A stretch of 64,000 bases of DNA from Alphaproteobacteria bacterium (lineage in GTDB: Bacteria; Pseudomonadota; Alphaproteobacteria; MPNO01; UBA2964): assembly GCA_012103315.1 (NCBI GenBank), contig WLWZ01000006.1:124001-188000 (forward strand), read 5' to 3'. Positions 1-8,451 of this stretch are shown here, in pieces. The notes beneath the pieces are model-generated. The model ran no database searches. It was given only the letters and a program-made list of their open reading frames with translations, and was not told the origin of the DNA. Every line of letters starts with the position of its first letter. The stretch's first letter is position 1. Both the position numbers and the translations under genes were made by a program.

Positions 1-1077
1 TTTTTTTCCGCCTTCGGCTCCGCTCGCCACTTCAAAGCCGATTAGTGAGCCATAACCGCCGGTAAGATATTTGTCGGCGCGGGTGCGGGCTTCGCCTTCC
101 ATCACGCCGGGGAAGATGACATTGCTAACCTTGTCATGACCGGAGAGAAATTCGGCAACTTTGTTGGCATTCTCGCAATGACGTTCAACGCGGAGTGCCA
201 GTGTCTCCATGCCCTGTATGAACTGAAACGAATTCATTGGGCTCATGGCGCTGCCGATATCGCGTAACTGAACGACACGTGCTTTGATGATATAGGCAAT
301 AGGGCCGAGGGGCTTGACGGCCTCCACCCAGACTGCTCCGTGATAGCTCGGGTCTGGTTGGTTGAGCATTGGGAACCGCCCAGCGTTTGCTTCCCAATCA
401 AAATTACCGCCATCGACAATGACACCGCCGATTGAGGTGCCATGGCCACCGATGAACTTGGTTGTCGAATGCATGACGATAGCGGCACCGTGATCAAACG
501 GCCGACACATAATCGGTGCTGCAGTGTTATCCACGATCAGGGGTACGCCAAGCTCACGGCCAATTGCGGCAACTTCGGCGATAGGGAAAACCTGCAGCTT
601 GGGGTTTGGGAGTGTCTCGGCAAAATAGCACCGGGTCTTGTCATCTGTCGCGGCGCGGAAGGCTTCAGGGTCAGCCGGATCTACAAAGCGGCATTCAATG
701 CCCATTGTACTCAGTGTGTTTTGCAGCAGGTTCCAGGTTCCACCATAGAGATCGGTGGAGCTAACAATATTGTCGCCAGAATGGGCGATGTTGGTAATCG
801 CGAGAAAAGCGGCGGATTGTCCTGAGCTGACGGCGAGGGCGGCAACACCCCCTTCGAGGGCCGCGACGCGCTTTTCCAATACGTCGGTCGTGGGGTTCAT
901 GATCCGAGTATAGATGTTCCCGAATTCCTGCAGACCAAACAGCTTGGCGGCATGATCCGTACTATCAAATTGATAGGAAGTGGTTTGATAGATTGGCACC
1001 GCGACGGCATTGGTTGTGTCGTCTTTACGCCATCCGGCGTGTAGCGCGATGGTTTCCGGATGTTTGCTGTCTGTCAT
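1..1077 (-). CDS. metY: O-acetylhomoserine aminocarboxypropyltransferase (sulfhydrylase), C-terminus beyond window
   Basis: PLP-dependent Cys/Met-metabolism enzyme. It probably makes homocysteine from O-acetylhomoserine and sulfide in the cytoplasm. Translation from the ATG at 1077 begins MTDSKHPETIALHAGWR, a typical N-terminus for the family, and runs open to base 1, so the C-terminus is missing. The PLP-lysine region reads MHSTTKFIGGHG and the cofactor-phosphate region reads VSSGQSAAF. The sequence fits the O-acetylhomoserine branch better than cystathionine gamma-synthase, but the branch assignment is inferred from motifs only. The MFS gene downstream of its start lies on the same strand, 59 bases upstream. 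Confidence 0.88.
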   Translation of the reverse strand, partial: MTDSKHPETIALHAGWRKDDTTNAVAVPIYQTTSYQFDSTDHAAKLFGLQEFGNIYTRIMNPTTDVLEKRVAALEGGVAALAVSSGQSAAFLAITNIAHSGDNIVSSTDLYGGTWNLLQNTLSTMGIECRFVDPADPEAFRAATDDKTRCYFAETLPNPKLQVFPIAEVAAIGRELGVPLIVDNTAAPIMCRPFDHGAAIVMHSTTKFIGGHGTSIGGVIVDGGNFDWEANAGRFPMLNQPDPSYHGAVWVEAVKPLGPIAYIIKARVVQLRDIGSAMSPMNSFQFIQGMETLALRVERHCENANKVAEFLSGHDKVSNVIFPGVMEGEARTRADKYLTGGYGSLIGFEVASGAEGGKK

Positions 1078-1136
1078 TTCAGGTCCCTTGATTAATCTTT
1101 GGCGGCATATTCCACGAAATGGCCGCTACGCCAAAC

Positions 1137-2432
1137 CTATTTTTTGGAAAATGTCTCACGGATATTGTCGGATCGGATCGCCATATAGACCAATCCGATA
1201 GCACCAACGGTGAACAAGATCGACATCGCATAGAAACCGGCACCGATATCACCGCCCGCTAAATCGATAGCGAGGCCGGCTAAAGGCGGTACAATTGTTG
1301 CTCCAACGCGGTTACCGGTTGTTCGCAGGCCGACGCTCAATCCGAACTGGCTGACTGGGACGCTTCTCGATAGCAACATCAAAATATAGGCCATGCCAAG
1401 ACCGACACCGGCGCCAAAGATCACCGTGCTGAGCGTGAGGCCGGGAAGGCCATCAAACACCGGAACGATGGCATTGCCGATGGCTGAGAGCAGGATCATG
1501 AAGATTACGATCCAGTGAGGTGCGAGAAACTTTCGGGCCCAGTTGGTTGGCAGGGCGGTAACCCCGGCAATCAAATAGGCAAACCCTGTGATCAGCCCGA
1601 TGATACGGCCTTCATAGCCAATGGATTCCATATAGATCGACATAAAGTTCATCCGAACCTGAATGAGGCCGTTCATAAAAAGAGACGCCATAACGACAAA
1701 GGCGACAGAGGGGATCAGGAACAGACGGAATGCTTCCTTGTAATCGATCAGTCGTGGCCATAGATCGCGGAGCCTTGGTCGCTCCTTGGGGATTGTTACG
1801 GAGTCAGGCACGGGCATCAGGGAAACCGATATCCACAGGGCGATATTACAGGCGGCAATGACCCCGAAAGCCGCCCAAGCACCACCAATAGGTGTCGCCT
1901 GTCCGATGTCCCAAGCCCAGCCCGCGAGCGGAGGGGTGAAGAAATTGGCGAAATTGGAAACCGACGTAAACCGGCCCATATGTTTAGGCGACCCTTTGGT
2001 CAATTGCCCGAGCTGGGTTTGGCAGCCTATCCAGCCAATCGTGTGCATAAAGCCGGTTAACAGCTGCAATATTACAATCAGGATGAGTTGGATGATGATG
2101 ACTGAGGTGATGTCTGGGACCACTGGATACATTAGTGTCAGAACAATACTAGCGACCGTGCACCAGATCATCACCCGCCGAACGCCAATCCTGTCGAGAA
2201 CCGCCCCGCTATGGATCGAAAATATGGCGGCGAGCAATGACCGTGCGCCTGCCGCAATGCCGATCATGGTCGCTGACATGCCAAGGCTCACCAAACACCA
2301 GAGAGGCACAATCAGCTGGATCATTGGTAGGATGCCAATACTGATAAAGGCCGATGAATAGGCGGTGAACTCCGCACGAAACGTTAGCTTGGGTTCCTCA
2401 GCAGTTTCCTCGTTTTGGTCTTGAGATGTCAC
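1137..2432 (-). CDS. MFS transporter, 12 TM
   Basis: A 431-residue inner-membrane protein with about twelve hydrophobic segments and a hydrophilic, acidic N-terminus (MTSQDQNEETAEEPK). The loop after TM2 (SGAVLDRIGVRR) is the MFS GxLxDRxGRR-type signature. The substrate cannot be told from the sequence. It is transcribed towards metY and diverges from the two dioxygenase genes starting at 2559, with which it may share a promoter region (2433-2558). A role in importing the substrate of those dioxygenases is inference. Confidence 0.85.
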   Translation of the reverse strand: MTSQDQNEETAEEPKLTFRAEFTAYSSAFISIGILPMIQLIVPLWCLVSLGMSATMIGIAAGARSLLAAIFSIHSGAVLDRIGVRRVMIWCTVASIVLTLMYPVVPDITSVIIIQLILIVILQLLTGFMHTIGWIGCQTQLGQLTKGSPKHMGRFTSVSNFANFFTPPLAGWAWDIGQATPIGGAWAAFGVIAACNIALWISVSLMPVPDSVTIPKERPRLRDLWPRLIDYKEAFRLFLIPSVAFVVMASLFMNGLIQVRMNFMSIYMESIGYEGRIIGLITGFAYLIAGVTALPTNWARKFLAPHWIVIFMILLSAIGNAIVPVFDGLPGLTLSTVIFGAGVGLGMAYILMLLSRSVPVSQFGLSVGLRTTGNRVGATIVPPLAGLAIDLAGGDIGAGFYAMSILFTVGAIGLVYMAIRSDNIRETFSKK

Positions 2433-2558
2433 GTCGGTGTGGCTTCCAGGTACACGGTAGCCGCCAGTAACTGGCGGCGTTTGGTTTGCCTACCATACCC
2501 GATAGGATTATCATAATGCTTAGAAATCGAAGCTAATTTTTCGTGGGCGAGGCCGTAA

Positions 2559-3395
2559 ATGTCGATCGCAGTAACGCCACTTTCAGACGCGCTGGGCGCT
2601 GCCATAACCGGTGTGGACCTTAGTCAGGATGTCGATGCTGAAACGGTCGCAGCCATCAAACAAGCCTGGCTCGATAATGTCATCATCGTCTTTCCTGGTC
2701 AGGATATTATCGATGACGAGCAGGAGAAATTCTGCCGAAATTTTGGTGAGCTAGAACTCGTTCGGACGACCACCTCTATTGATAAAGAGCATCCGAGCAT
2801 CATGATGATTACCAATGTCAAAGACAGTGGTAAGCCAACGGCGCTCGAAGATGGTGAGATGATGTTCCACTACGATCAGTGCTATTACGAGCAACCCAGC
2901 ATGGGCTCGACGCTCTACGCCATTGAAGTGCCGGATGAGGGCGGCAATACATTGTTTGCCAACTGCATCAAAGCCTATGAAGCGCTTTCCGATGACTGGA
3001 AACAGCGCCTCGAAGGACTCAAAGCGCTGAATTATTACGATTATGCGCGCAACCCGACCATGCGCCCCGATGATGTTAATCCAGATGTGCCGCAATGGAC
3101 CCATCCCGTTGTCCGCGTCCATCCCGAAACCGGCAAGAAGGCAATCTATGTAAACCGGCTAATGAGTATCCTGATTGAAGGTCTGTCGGGCGAGGAAAGC
3201 GACGAAATTCTCAACTATCTGTTCGACCATATTGAGAAGCCAGAATTCGTGTATGAACATGTCTGGACGGTCGGCGATATGATGATGTGGGATAATCGTT
3301 GTAGCGTACATGCGCGAACGTATTTCTCACCGGACAAACGTCGCATGATGCGCCGGGTGACGGTTCGTGACGCCATTCCGTTCGCAACGGCCTAA
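2559..3395 (+). CDS. TauD/TfdA-family Fe(II)/2-oxoglutarate dioxygenase
   Basis: A 278-residue cytoplasmic oxygenase of normal TauD/TfdA length. The iron ligands are visible: H104 and D106 in FHYDQ and the distal H251 in CSVHART. R266, 15 residues after the distal histidine, matches the 2-oxoglutarate-binding arginine of TauD. The family hydroxylates taurine, phenoxyacetates, carnitine precursors and similar compounds; the substrate here is unknown. A second, unrelated 2OG oxygenase follows after 24 bases, so the two probably form an operon and may act on successive intermediates. Confidence 0.88.
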   Translation: MSIAVTPLSDALGAAITGVDLSQDVDAETVAAIKQAWLDNVIIVFPGQDIIDDEQEKFCRNFGELELVRTTTSIDKEHPSIMMITNVKDSGKPTALEDGEMMFHYDQCYYEQPSMGSTLYAIEVPDEGGNTLFANCIKAYEALSDDWKQRLEGLKALNYYDYARNPTMRPDDVNPDVPQWTHPVVRVHPETGKKAIYVNRLMSILIEGLSGEESDEILNYLFDHIEKPEFVYEHVWTVGDMMMWDNRCSVHARTYFSPDKRRMMRRVTVRDAIPFATA

Positions 3396-3419
3396 GACGT
3401 AAAATCTGGAGGTAATGTC

Positions 3420-4253
3420 GTGTCAATTACACTCACCATTGAACAGCGCGACCATTACGACCGCGAAGGCTATTGCTTTCCATTTACCGCGTTTGGCCCA
3501 GAGACAGCTCAGGCCTATCATCAGAAGCTTCTCGATTTTGAGCAGGAGATTGGCCAGGACCCGCTGAAGGTCCTCCGGATTAAGTCACATCTCGTGGTGC
3601 CGTGGCTGGTCGAGATGGCGAGCACGCCCGCGATCCTTGATGTCGTCGAAGATATCATCGGGCCAGACATCATGCTGTACCTCAGCGCCTTGTGGGCGAA
3701 ACCGGCAAATGACCCACATTACGTGTCGTGGCATCAGGATTCGACTTATTTCGGCCTCGATCCACATGATGAGGTGACGGTGTGGACGGCGCTAACGCCC
3801 AGTACTATTGAAAGCGGCTGTATTCGCGTTCTACCGGGCAGCCATACCCGGCCTGACATGACTCTTGTTGAAACCCGTGATCCCCAGAATATGTTGTCAC
3901 GTGGTCAGGCAATTATGGATATCGATGACAAAGACGCGGCCTATATGGAGCTACAGCCGGGTCAATTCTCAATCCATCATGAGCGCATGGTACATGGCTC
4001 AGAGCCAAACGGGTCTGACATGCCCCGGGTTGGGATTTCCTTCATGTTCATTCCAACCCATGTGACGTCAACGATTGGCCGCAAAGGCGCGATTCTGCTC
4101 CGTGGCGAAGACAAGTATAATAATTGGGATAGCGATCCCGTGCCGCGCTTCAATAATGACCCGGTCTCGCTGGCAGTTCTCAAGGCGTTTCAGGATTCTT
4201 ATCGTGATCCAAGTCTGGGCACTGAAGCCGAGCGGGCTGTGGGGTCGAGTTAA
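3420..4253 (+). CDS. Phytanoyl-CoA dioxygenase (PhyH) family protein, GTG start
   Basis: A 277-residue Fe(II)/2-oxoglutarate oxygenase of the PhyH/EctD type. Visible ligands are H105 and D107 in WHQDSTY and H192 in VHGSEPN, with R203 as the likely 2OG-binding arginine. The GTG at 3420 is chosen because a GGAGG sits just upstream (about 3408) and the nearby ATG at 3415 is in another frame. The gene lies 24 bases behind the TauD-type dioxygenase. Bacterial relatives hydroxylate small molecules such as ectoine or acyl groups; the substrate cannot be assigned. Confidence 0.86.
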   Translation: MSITLTIEQRDHYDREGYCFPFTAFGPETAQAYHQKLLDFEQEIGQDPLKVLRIKSHLVVPWLVEMASTPAILDVVEDIIGPDIMLYLSALWAKPANDPHYVSWHQDSTYFGLDPHDEVTVWTALTPSTIESGCIRVLPGSHTRPDMTLVETRDPQNMLSRGQAIMDIDDKDAAYMELQPGQFSIHHERMVHGSEPNGSDMPRVGISFMFIPTHVTSTIGRKGAILLRGEDKYNNWDSDPVPRFNNDPVSLAVLKAFQDSYRDPSLGTEAERAVGSS

Positions 4254-4304
4254 CCTCGCAGCAATTTGACTCGCAGAAAAAGATATCTGCGGTTACTATT
4301 TTTC

Positions 4305-5306
4305 ATGGTTATGAAACATGAGCGGCGGCGTCTGGCTTGTGTGCTAGTTACCACGGCAATTGCCGCCTTCACCTACAACTCGCCTGCGCTGGCAGCTAGC
4401 TCTGCTGACCCTGGTGTGACCCAATGTGATCGGCTTGCCTCTCACCCTCATGATGATAAACGTGTTGCGCCACCGTTAGCGCGTGTTGCTGATTCCGCGG
4501 CGGCGCTAGAAGCTTGCCGGAGAGATTTGAAACAGTTTCCAGGCCATCCACGACTCCAGTTCTTATTGGGCATGTTGCTGGATGGGGAGCCCCGCGCTCG
4601 GTGGATCAAGTCGCCTGGTTTGCCATGGATGAAGAAGGCCTCTGACCAGGGATATCTTACCGCGACATATATGATGGGCAGGTCGCTTCTTAAGTCCTGG
4701 GGGCGTGGTCGCCGCCGCGAGGGCCGCGACTTATTGTTCGTTGCGGCGCGCAAAGGGCATTTGCAGGCGCAGGCAGAACTGCCGCGCTATATCGGACGGA
4801 TGAACGATGCACTGCGGAAGGAAGCACTCGAATGGGGCGAAATAGCAGTTAAACGCGGCAATATCGATGCCTATGCCTCGATTGCCAGCGCATATCTTCT
4901 GGTGACGTCGGACGCAAAGAACTATCCCAAAGCGATCGATTATTTGCATAAAGGTGATCGTGCCGGGTCGCTGGAGGCGATGGCGCTGCTCGGGCGATTG
5001 CAGGTATTCCCCTTCGCCCCAAATGGGATGCGAGAGCTTTTGCCAGAAAACCATTATGGCGGGATGCAGCGGATGCTGGATGCGGCAAGAGGTGGTAGCA
5101 AACGCGCGGCATTTTATCTTGGTCTGCTATATGCAGGATCGACCATCTCAGTCTCTCCACGTCGGGAGAAAATGATTTACTGGTTCTGCCGGGCCGGTGA
5201 ACGCGGCCGCTACATGGTCGCGGAGACACTGGAAAGGGACGTGTCGACCTTTCGCTGTCCGGTTGAGAAAATGCAAAAGAAAAACTCAAAAAGTCTGGGC
5301 CAGTAA
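4305..5306 (+). CDS. Secreted Sel1/TPR-like repeat protein
   Basis: About 333 residues with a Sec signal peptide (basic KHERRR, then a hydrophobic stretch ending SPALAA). The mature part is rich in alpha-helical Sel1-like units, e.g. ASDQGYLTATYMMGRSLL, AARKGHLQAQAEL, GDRAGSLEAMALLGRL and AARGGSKRAAFYLGLLY. Such repeats mediate protein-protein contacts, here probably in the periplasm. The frame is open from a TTG at 4266, but the ATG at 4305 (or 4311) puts the signal peptide at the N-terminus. No catalytic motif is seen and the specific function is unknown. Confidence 0.7.
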   Translation: MVMKHERRRLACVLVTTAIAAFTYNSPALAASSADPGVTQCDRLASHPHDDKRVAPPLARVADSAAALEACRRDLKQFPGHPRLQFLLGMLLDGEPRARWIKSPGLPWMKKASDQGYLTATYMMGRSLLKSWGRGRRREGRDLLFVAARKGHLQAQAELPRYIGRMNDALRKEALEWGEIAVKRGNIDAYASIASAYLLVTSDAKNYPKAIDYLHKGDRAGSLEAMALLGRLQVFPFAPNGMRELLPENHYGGMQRMLDAARGGSKRAAFYLGLLYAGSTISVSPRREKMIYWFCRAGERGRYMVAETLERDVSTFRCPVEKMQKKNSKSLGQ

Positions 5307-5347
5307 GCTTTTCGACGGATTTTCCCTGATTGTAACGTGTTCCGAAT

Positions 5348-5998
5348 ATGAGCAACCATATGACTTTTAGTCGCCGCCGAGTGGTAAGCGGTCTGACAGC
5401 TCTCACAGCAGTGGCGATTGCGCCTTCTGTTAACGCCGCTCTGTTGAGAACCCCCAGTCAAAACGAAGGGCCGTATTATCCTGTCAAACTTCCACTCGAT
5501 CATGACAATGATTTGGTACAGGTCGCCGGACAGACCAAACAGGCGGCAGGAGAGGTCGTACATCTGTTTGGCCGCGTGCTGGATATCAACGGCAAACCGG
5601 TTAAGGGTGCCAATGTTGAAATCTGGCAGTGTGATGCGCAGGGCCGCTATCATCATCCGGGCGAAGGGCGCGGGCCCGCTGATCCTAAATTTCAGGGCTT
5701 TGGCAAAACGATGGCGGATAAGACAGGGGCGTGGCGGTTCCGCACCATCAAGCCCGTAAACTACCCTGGTCGGGTGCCCCATATTCACTTCCGTGTTTCA
5801 GGCAAAGGGTTCGGGCGGATAACCACCCAAATGTATCTCAAAGATCACCCCGACAATGAAGACGATTTTCTGTTTGCCGGCATCCAGAGCGAAGCTGAGC
5901 GGCAAAGCGTTCAGGTGTCATTCAACCCGACGAAAGGGATCGATGGTCTTGCCGGAAAATTTGATATTGTTCTCGGCGGCAACGCGCGAGCGGAGTAG
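5348..5998 (+). CDS. Tat-exported intradiol ring-cleavage dioxygenase-like protein
   Basis: A 216-residue protein of the catechol 1,2-/protocatechuate 3,4-dioxygenase fold. The four Fe(III) ligands are all present: Y101 (GRYHHP), Y139 (NYPGRV), and H145 and H147 (PHIHF). The N-terminus FSRRRVVSGL followed by a hydrophobic stretch ending SVNA is a twin-arginine signal, so it probably acts in the periplasm, unlike classical intradiol enzymes. The family adds O2 across catecholic rings. The substrate is unknown. It stands alone between the Sel1-like gene and a terminator. Confidence 0.85.
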   Translation: MSNHMTFSRRRVVSGLTALTAVAIAPSVNAALLRTPSQNEGPYYPVKLPLDHDNDLVQVAGQTKQAAGEVVHLFGRVLDINGKPVKGANVEIWQCDAQGRYHHPGEGRGPADPKFQGFGKTMADKTGAWRFRTIKPVNYPGRVPHIHFRVSGKGFGRITTQMYLKDHPDNEDDFLFAGIQSEAERQSVQVSFNPTKGIDGLAGKFDIVLGGNARAE

Positions 5999-6006
5999 GC
6001 AGCCAC

Positions 6007-6037
6007 AAAAAAGGCGACCAATTGACCGCCTTTTTTT
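6007..6037. terminator. Bidirectional rho-independent terminator
   Basis: A run of A, then GGCG, a 10-base loop and CGCC, followed by a run of T. It sits between the ends of two convergent genes (5998 and 6058) and has A/T tracts on both sides, so it can serve both strands. Confidence 0.75.
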
Positions 6038-6057
6038 CGTGTTTGTATTTTTCTGTT

Positions 6058-6723
6058 TTAGGCTTTCTTGCGGCGGCGCATGAATCCAACCCCAGCGACG
6101 CCGAAGGCGAATACGGCCAGGGCACCAGGCTCAGGTACTGCTGCGTTGGAAACGGCTATACTACTTCCGCCCAGGATTTGAATTGAGTTACCCGCACCAT
6201 CGGGCAGGACAAACCCTGTTCCGATAAATCCGTTGTCGGGTGTTGGCGTCGTTAGCGGAAACGCCGAGAGGTCATTCGGATCAATGTTCAGAGTTGTGTT
6301 GCTCCATGACGCGCCAACACTTTGGCCGGTATTGCCGCTCGACAGCGAAAACGTACTGTTGGTGCCGTCGTTCGTCAGGATAATATTGAACGGAAAGCCC
6401 GCAAGGAATGTGAAAGCTGTTCCTGAAATAGCAGGAATGTCGATGCTAATGTCCGCCCCATCGATCCCACCGAATGTACCGACCGTTGCGCTGGCGTTTG
6501 AGTCTGCAGTTGTGCTTTCTGCTTCCCAGGAAAAGGTGACCTGGACATTATTTGCATTGCCTGCAGATGTGTTAACCGTACCGAAGGTCCCGGAGTATTG
6601 ATAAATGATCGGTGCGGCGCTTGCGCTGCCACTATGGAATGAAAGCGCAATAACCGCCGTTAAAAGCAAACAAGCAGTTGAAGTACGTAATGCATTAAAT
6701 GTACTAAAAGTTGTTTTTGTCAT
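6058..6723 (-). CDS. PEP-CTERM sorting domain protein
   Basis: A 221-residue exported protein. It has an N-terminal signal peptide (hydrophobic stretch ending GSASAA) and a Ser/Thr/Asn-rich, cysteine-poor beta-type middle. The C-terminus is a canonical PEP-CTERM: VPEPGALAVFAFG, a hydrophobic helix, then MRRRKKA. PEP-CTERM proteins are recognised and processed by an exosortase at the inner membrane and are linked to exopolysaccharide production. A strong sigma-54 promoter match lies about 74 bases upstream (6797-6812). The function of the middle region is unknown. Confidence 0.88.
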   Translation of the reverse strand: MTKTTFSTFNALRTSTACLLLTAVIALSFHSGSASAAPIIYQYSGTFGTVNTSAGNANNVQVTFSWEAESTTADSNASATVGTFGGIDGADISIDIPAISGTAFTFLAGFPFNIILTNDGTNSTFSLSSGNTGQSVGASWSNTTLNIDPNDLSAFPLTTPTPDNGFIGTGFVLPDGAGNSIQILGGSSIAVSNAAVPEPGALAVFAFGVAGVGFMRRRKKA

Positions 6724-6796
6724 ATTCGTTCCATCTATTTCTGGCGTAACCCTGAGTCGGCTGGGTGCACCGATATAAATTCCTTACCGAATACCA

Positions 6797-6812
6797 TGCA
6801 ATTGTTATGCCA
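6797..6812 (-). promoter_or_regulatory. Sigma-54 (-24/-12) promoter
   Basis: Read on the minus strand the site is TGGCATAACAATTGCA: the GG and GC dinucleotides are separated by exactly ten bases, as in the TGGCAC-N5-TTGCA consensus, with only one departure (T for C). It drives towards the PEP-CTERM gene starting at 6723. Very similar sites precede the PEP-CTERM genes at 16948 and 45821. Confidence 0.75.
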
Positions 6813-6919
6813 TATTACCGGAATGGCCTTTTACAGCGCTATTATCGCCAGCGGAATTCATGTTTGTAGAGAACTGTAAGAAATACCGACATTTTTTAGG
6901 GTCTTTGAGCCCCAAAGCC

Positions 6920-7693
6920 CTAGTCAGCAGCTCCAATCCAGCGTCGTAATGCCCAGCTGGAGAGAATGCTTAAGATTGTATAGATCAATATGCCGGTAAG
7001 CGAGAGCAGGAATAATGCTGCGAACAGTTTGGGAATTTGCAACCTGTAGCCCGCTTCGAGTATTCGAAAGGCGAGCCCTGTTGCGGTGCCGCCGGTTCCG
7101 GCAACAAACTCAGCGACCACGGCACCGATTAATGCCAGCCCACCAGAGATACGCAACCCCGCAAAAAAGTAAGGTAAGGCCGTGGGCGTTTCCAACCAGC
7201 TCTGTGTTTGCCAACGGCTTGCACCATAAAGCCGAAATAGGTCCCTGAGGTTTGGATCGGCACTCTTGAGGCCGGTCATGGTGTTCGCGAGCACCGGGAA
7301 GAACGCAACGATCCACGCACAGAGCACCAATGCGGCAAACGCGCTATCCACCCAGATGATGATTAGCGGCGCAATGGCAACGATTGGTGTGACCTGAGCG
7401 ACGATGGCATAGGGCAGTAAGCTGCGCTCAAGCCAGCGGGCGCGTGACATCACAAACGCGAGCGCCGCACCACCAAGTGCCGCCGCGATGAGGGCAACAA
7501 GGGTGATCTCTAAGGTGATCCACAGCGAGCCGAACAGAAGCGAGGCGTTCTGCCAAAGTGCTTGGGCGATGAGGAACGGCCCGGGAAGAACGTAATGGGG
7601 CACTTCAAATAGCCGCACGGCCACCTCCCACCCAATGAGAACGGCTATACCGATCAGGGTCGGCGGCAATGGGTCTTTAAGACGCATTCTCAT
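6920..7693 (-). CDS. ABC transporter permease (SsuC/ThiX-like)
   Basis: A 257-residue integral membrane protein of the BPD_transp_1 family, with about six TM segments and the permease coupling motif region (LFRLYGASRWQTQSWLETP). It is the inner-membrane channel of the importer encoded at 6920-9425; its start overlaps the end of the ATPase gene by 4 bases. The family members nearest in architecture import sulfonates, nitrate or thiamine precursors. Confidence 0.88.
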   Translation of the reverse strand: MRMRLKDPLPPTLIGIAVLIGWEVAVRLFEVPHYVLPGPFLIAQALWQNASLLFGSLWITLEITLVALIAAALGGAALAFVMSRARWLERSLLPYAIVAQVTPIVAIAPLIIIWVDSAFAALVLCAWIVAFFPVLANTMTGLKSADPNLRDLFRLYGASRWQTQSWLETPTALPYFFAGLRISGGLALIGAVVAEFVAGTGGTATGLAFRILEAGYRLQIPKLFAALFLLSLTGILIYTILSILSSWALRRWIGAAD

Positions 7694-8451
7694 GGCGCGT
7701 CCCCTTCGGTGAGGAGAAGGGAGATTTCACCGCAACTCTGGGCAAATTCCGACGTCGCACGAAGGACAGCTGTCCGATTACCAAGATCGATTTCTTTCTC
7801 GGCGATAATCCGTCCGGGCCGTGGCGACATGACCGCGATTTTGTCGGACAGATAGACCGCTTCATAGACGCTGTGGGTGACGAAAATGACTGTGCAGTTG
7901 ACCGCTTCCTTAATCCGCAACAAATCATCATTGAGCCGGAAGCGCGTCATCTCATCGAGAGCGCCAAACGGTTCATCCATCAAAAGAACAGATGGGTTGG
8001 TTGCTAGCGCGCGGGCAATTGAGACTCGCATCCGCATGCCACCCGATAGCTGGTTTGGATGATGGTTTTCAAACCCATTCAGATCGACGAGGTTGATCGC
8101 GTTCTCAATCGCTTCGTTGGCATCGTTCCGCGACGTGTTTTGGATTCGGAATGGCAGATAGATATTGTCCCAGACATTGGCCCAAGGCAGCAGGGTCGCG
8201 TCCTGAAAGACGAAGCCAATGTCACCTGATTGCGGCGCGCCGTTCTGCCAGTTGGTTGTCCCTGTGCTCGCATCATCAAGACCCGAAATAATTCGGAGCA
8301 AGGTGCTTTTGCCACAGCCCGATGGCCCGAGCAGAGTGGTGATATGGCCCTCCGGAATATTGAGAGATACATTGTCGAGCGCTTGAGTGCCGTCCGTGAA
8401 AGTCCGGCTGATGTTATTGGTCGTTAGCAAGGGCTTGGAGGTTGGCGTCAT
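7690..8451 (-). CDS. ABC transporter ATP-binding protein (SsuB/ThiZ-like)
   Basis: A 253-residue cytoplasmic ATPase. Walker A is GPSGCGKST, the signature is LSGGMRMRVSIARAL, Walker B is VLLMDEPFGALD and the switch histidine is in FVTHSV. It powers the importer with the permease (7693) and binding protein (9425). Both neighbouring junctions are 4-base overlaps, so the three genes are translationally coupled. Confidence 0.92.
   Translation of the reverse strand: MTPTSKPLLTTNNISRTFTDGTQALDNVSLNIPEGHITTLLGPSGCGKSTLLRIISGLDDASTGTTNWQNGAPQSGDIGFVFQDATLLPWANVWDNIYLPFRIQNTSRNDANEAIENAINLVDLNGFENHHPNQLSGGMRMRVSIARALATNPSVLLMDEPFGALDEMTRFRLNDDLLRIKEAVNCTVIFVTHSVYEAVYLSDKIAVMSPRPGRIIAEKEIDLGNRTAVLRATSEFAQSCGEISLLLTEGDAP

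Noticed and set aside
442..825. Plus-strand open frame of 127 codons
   Set aside because: It is antisense to the metY coding region, whose PLP-lysine motif lies on the minus strand.
994..1009. TGGCACCGCGACGGCA, a sigma-54-like GG-N10-GC match on the plus strand
   Set aside because: It lies inside the coding sequence of metY on the opposite strand, has a poor -12 element (CGGCA) and drives no plus-strand gene.
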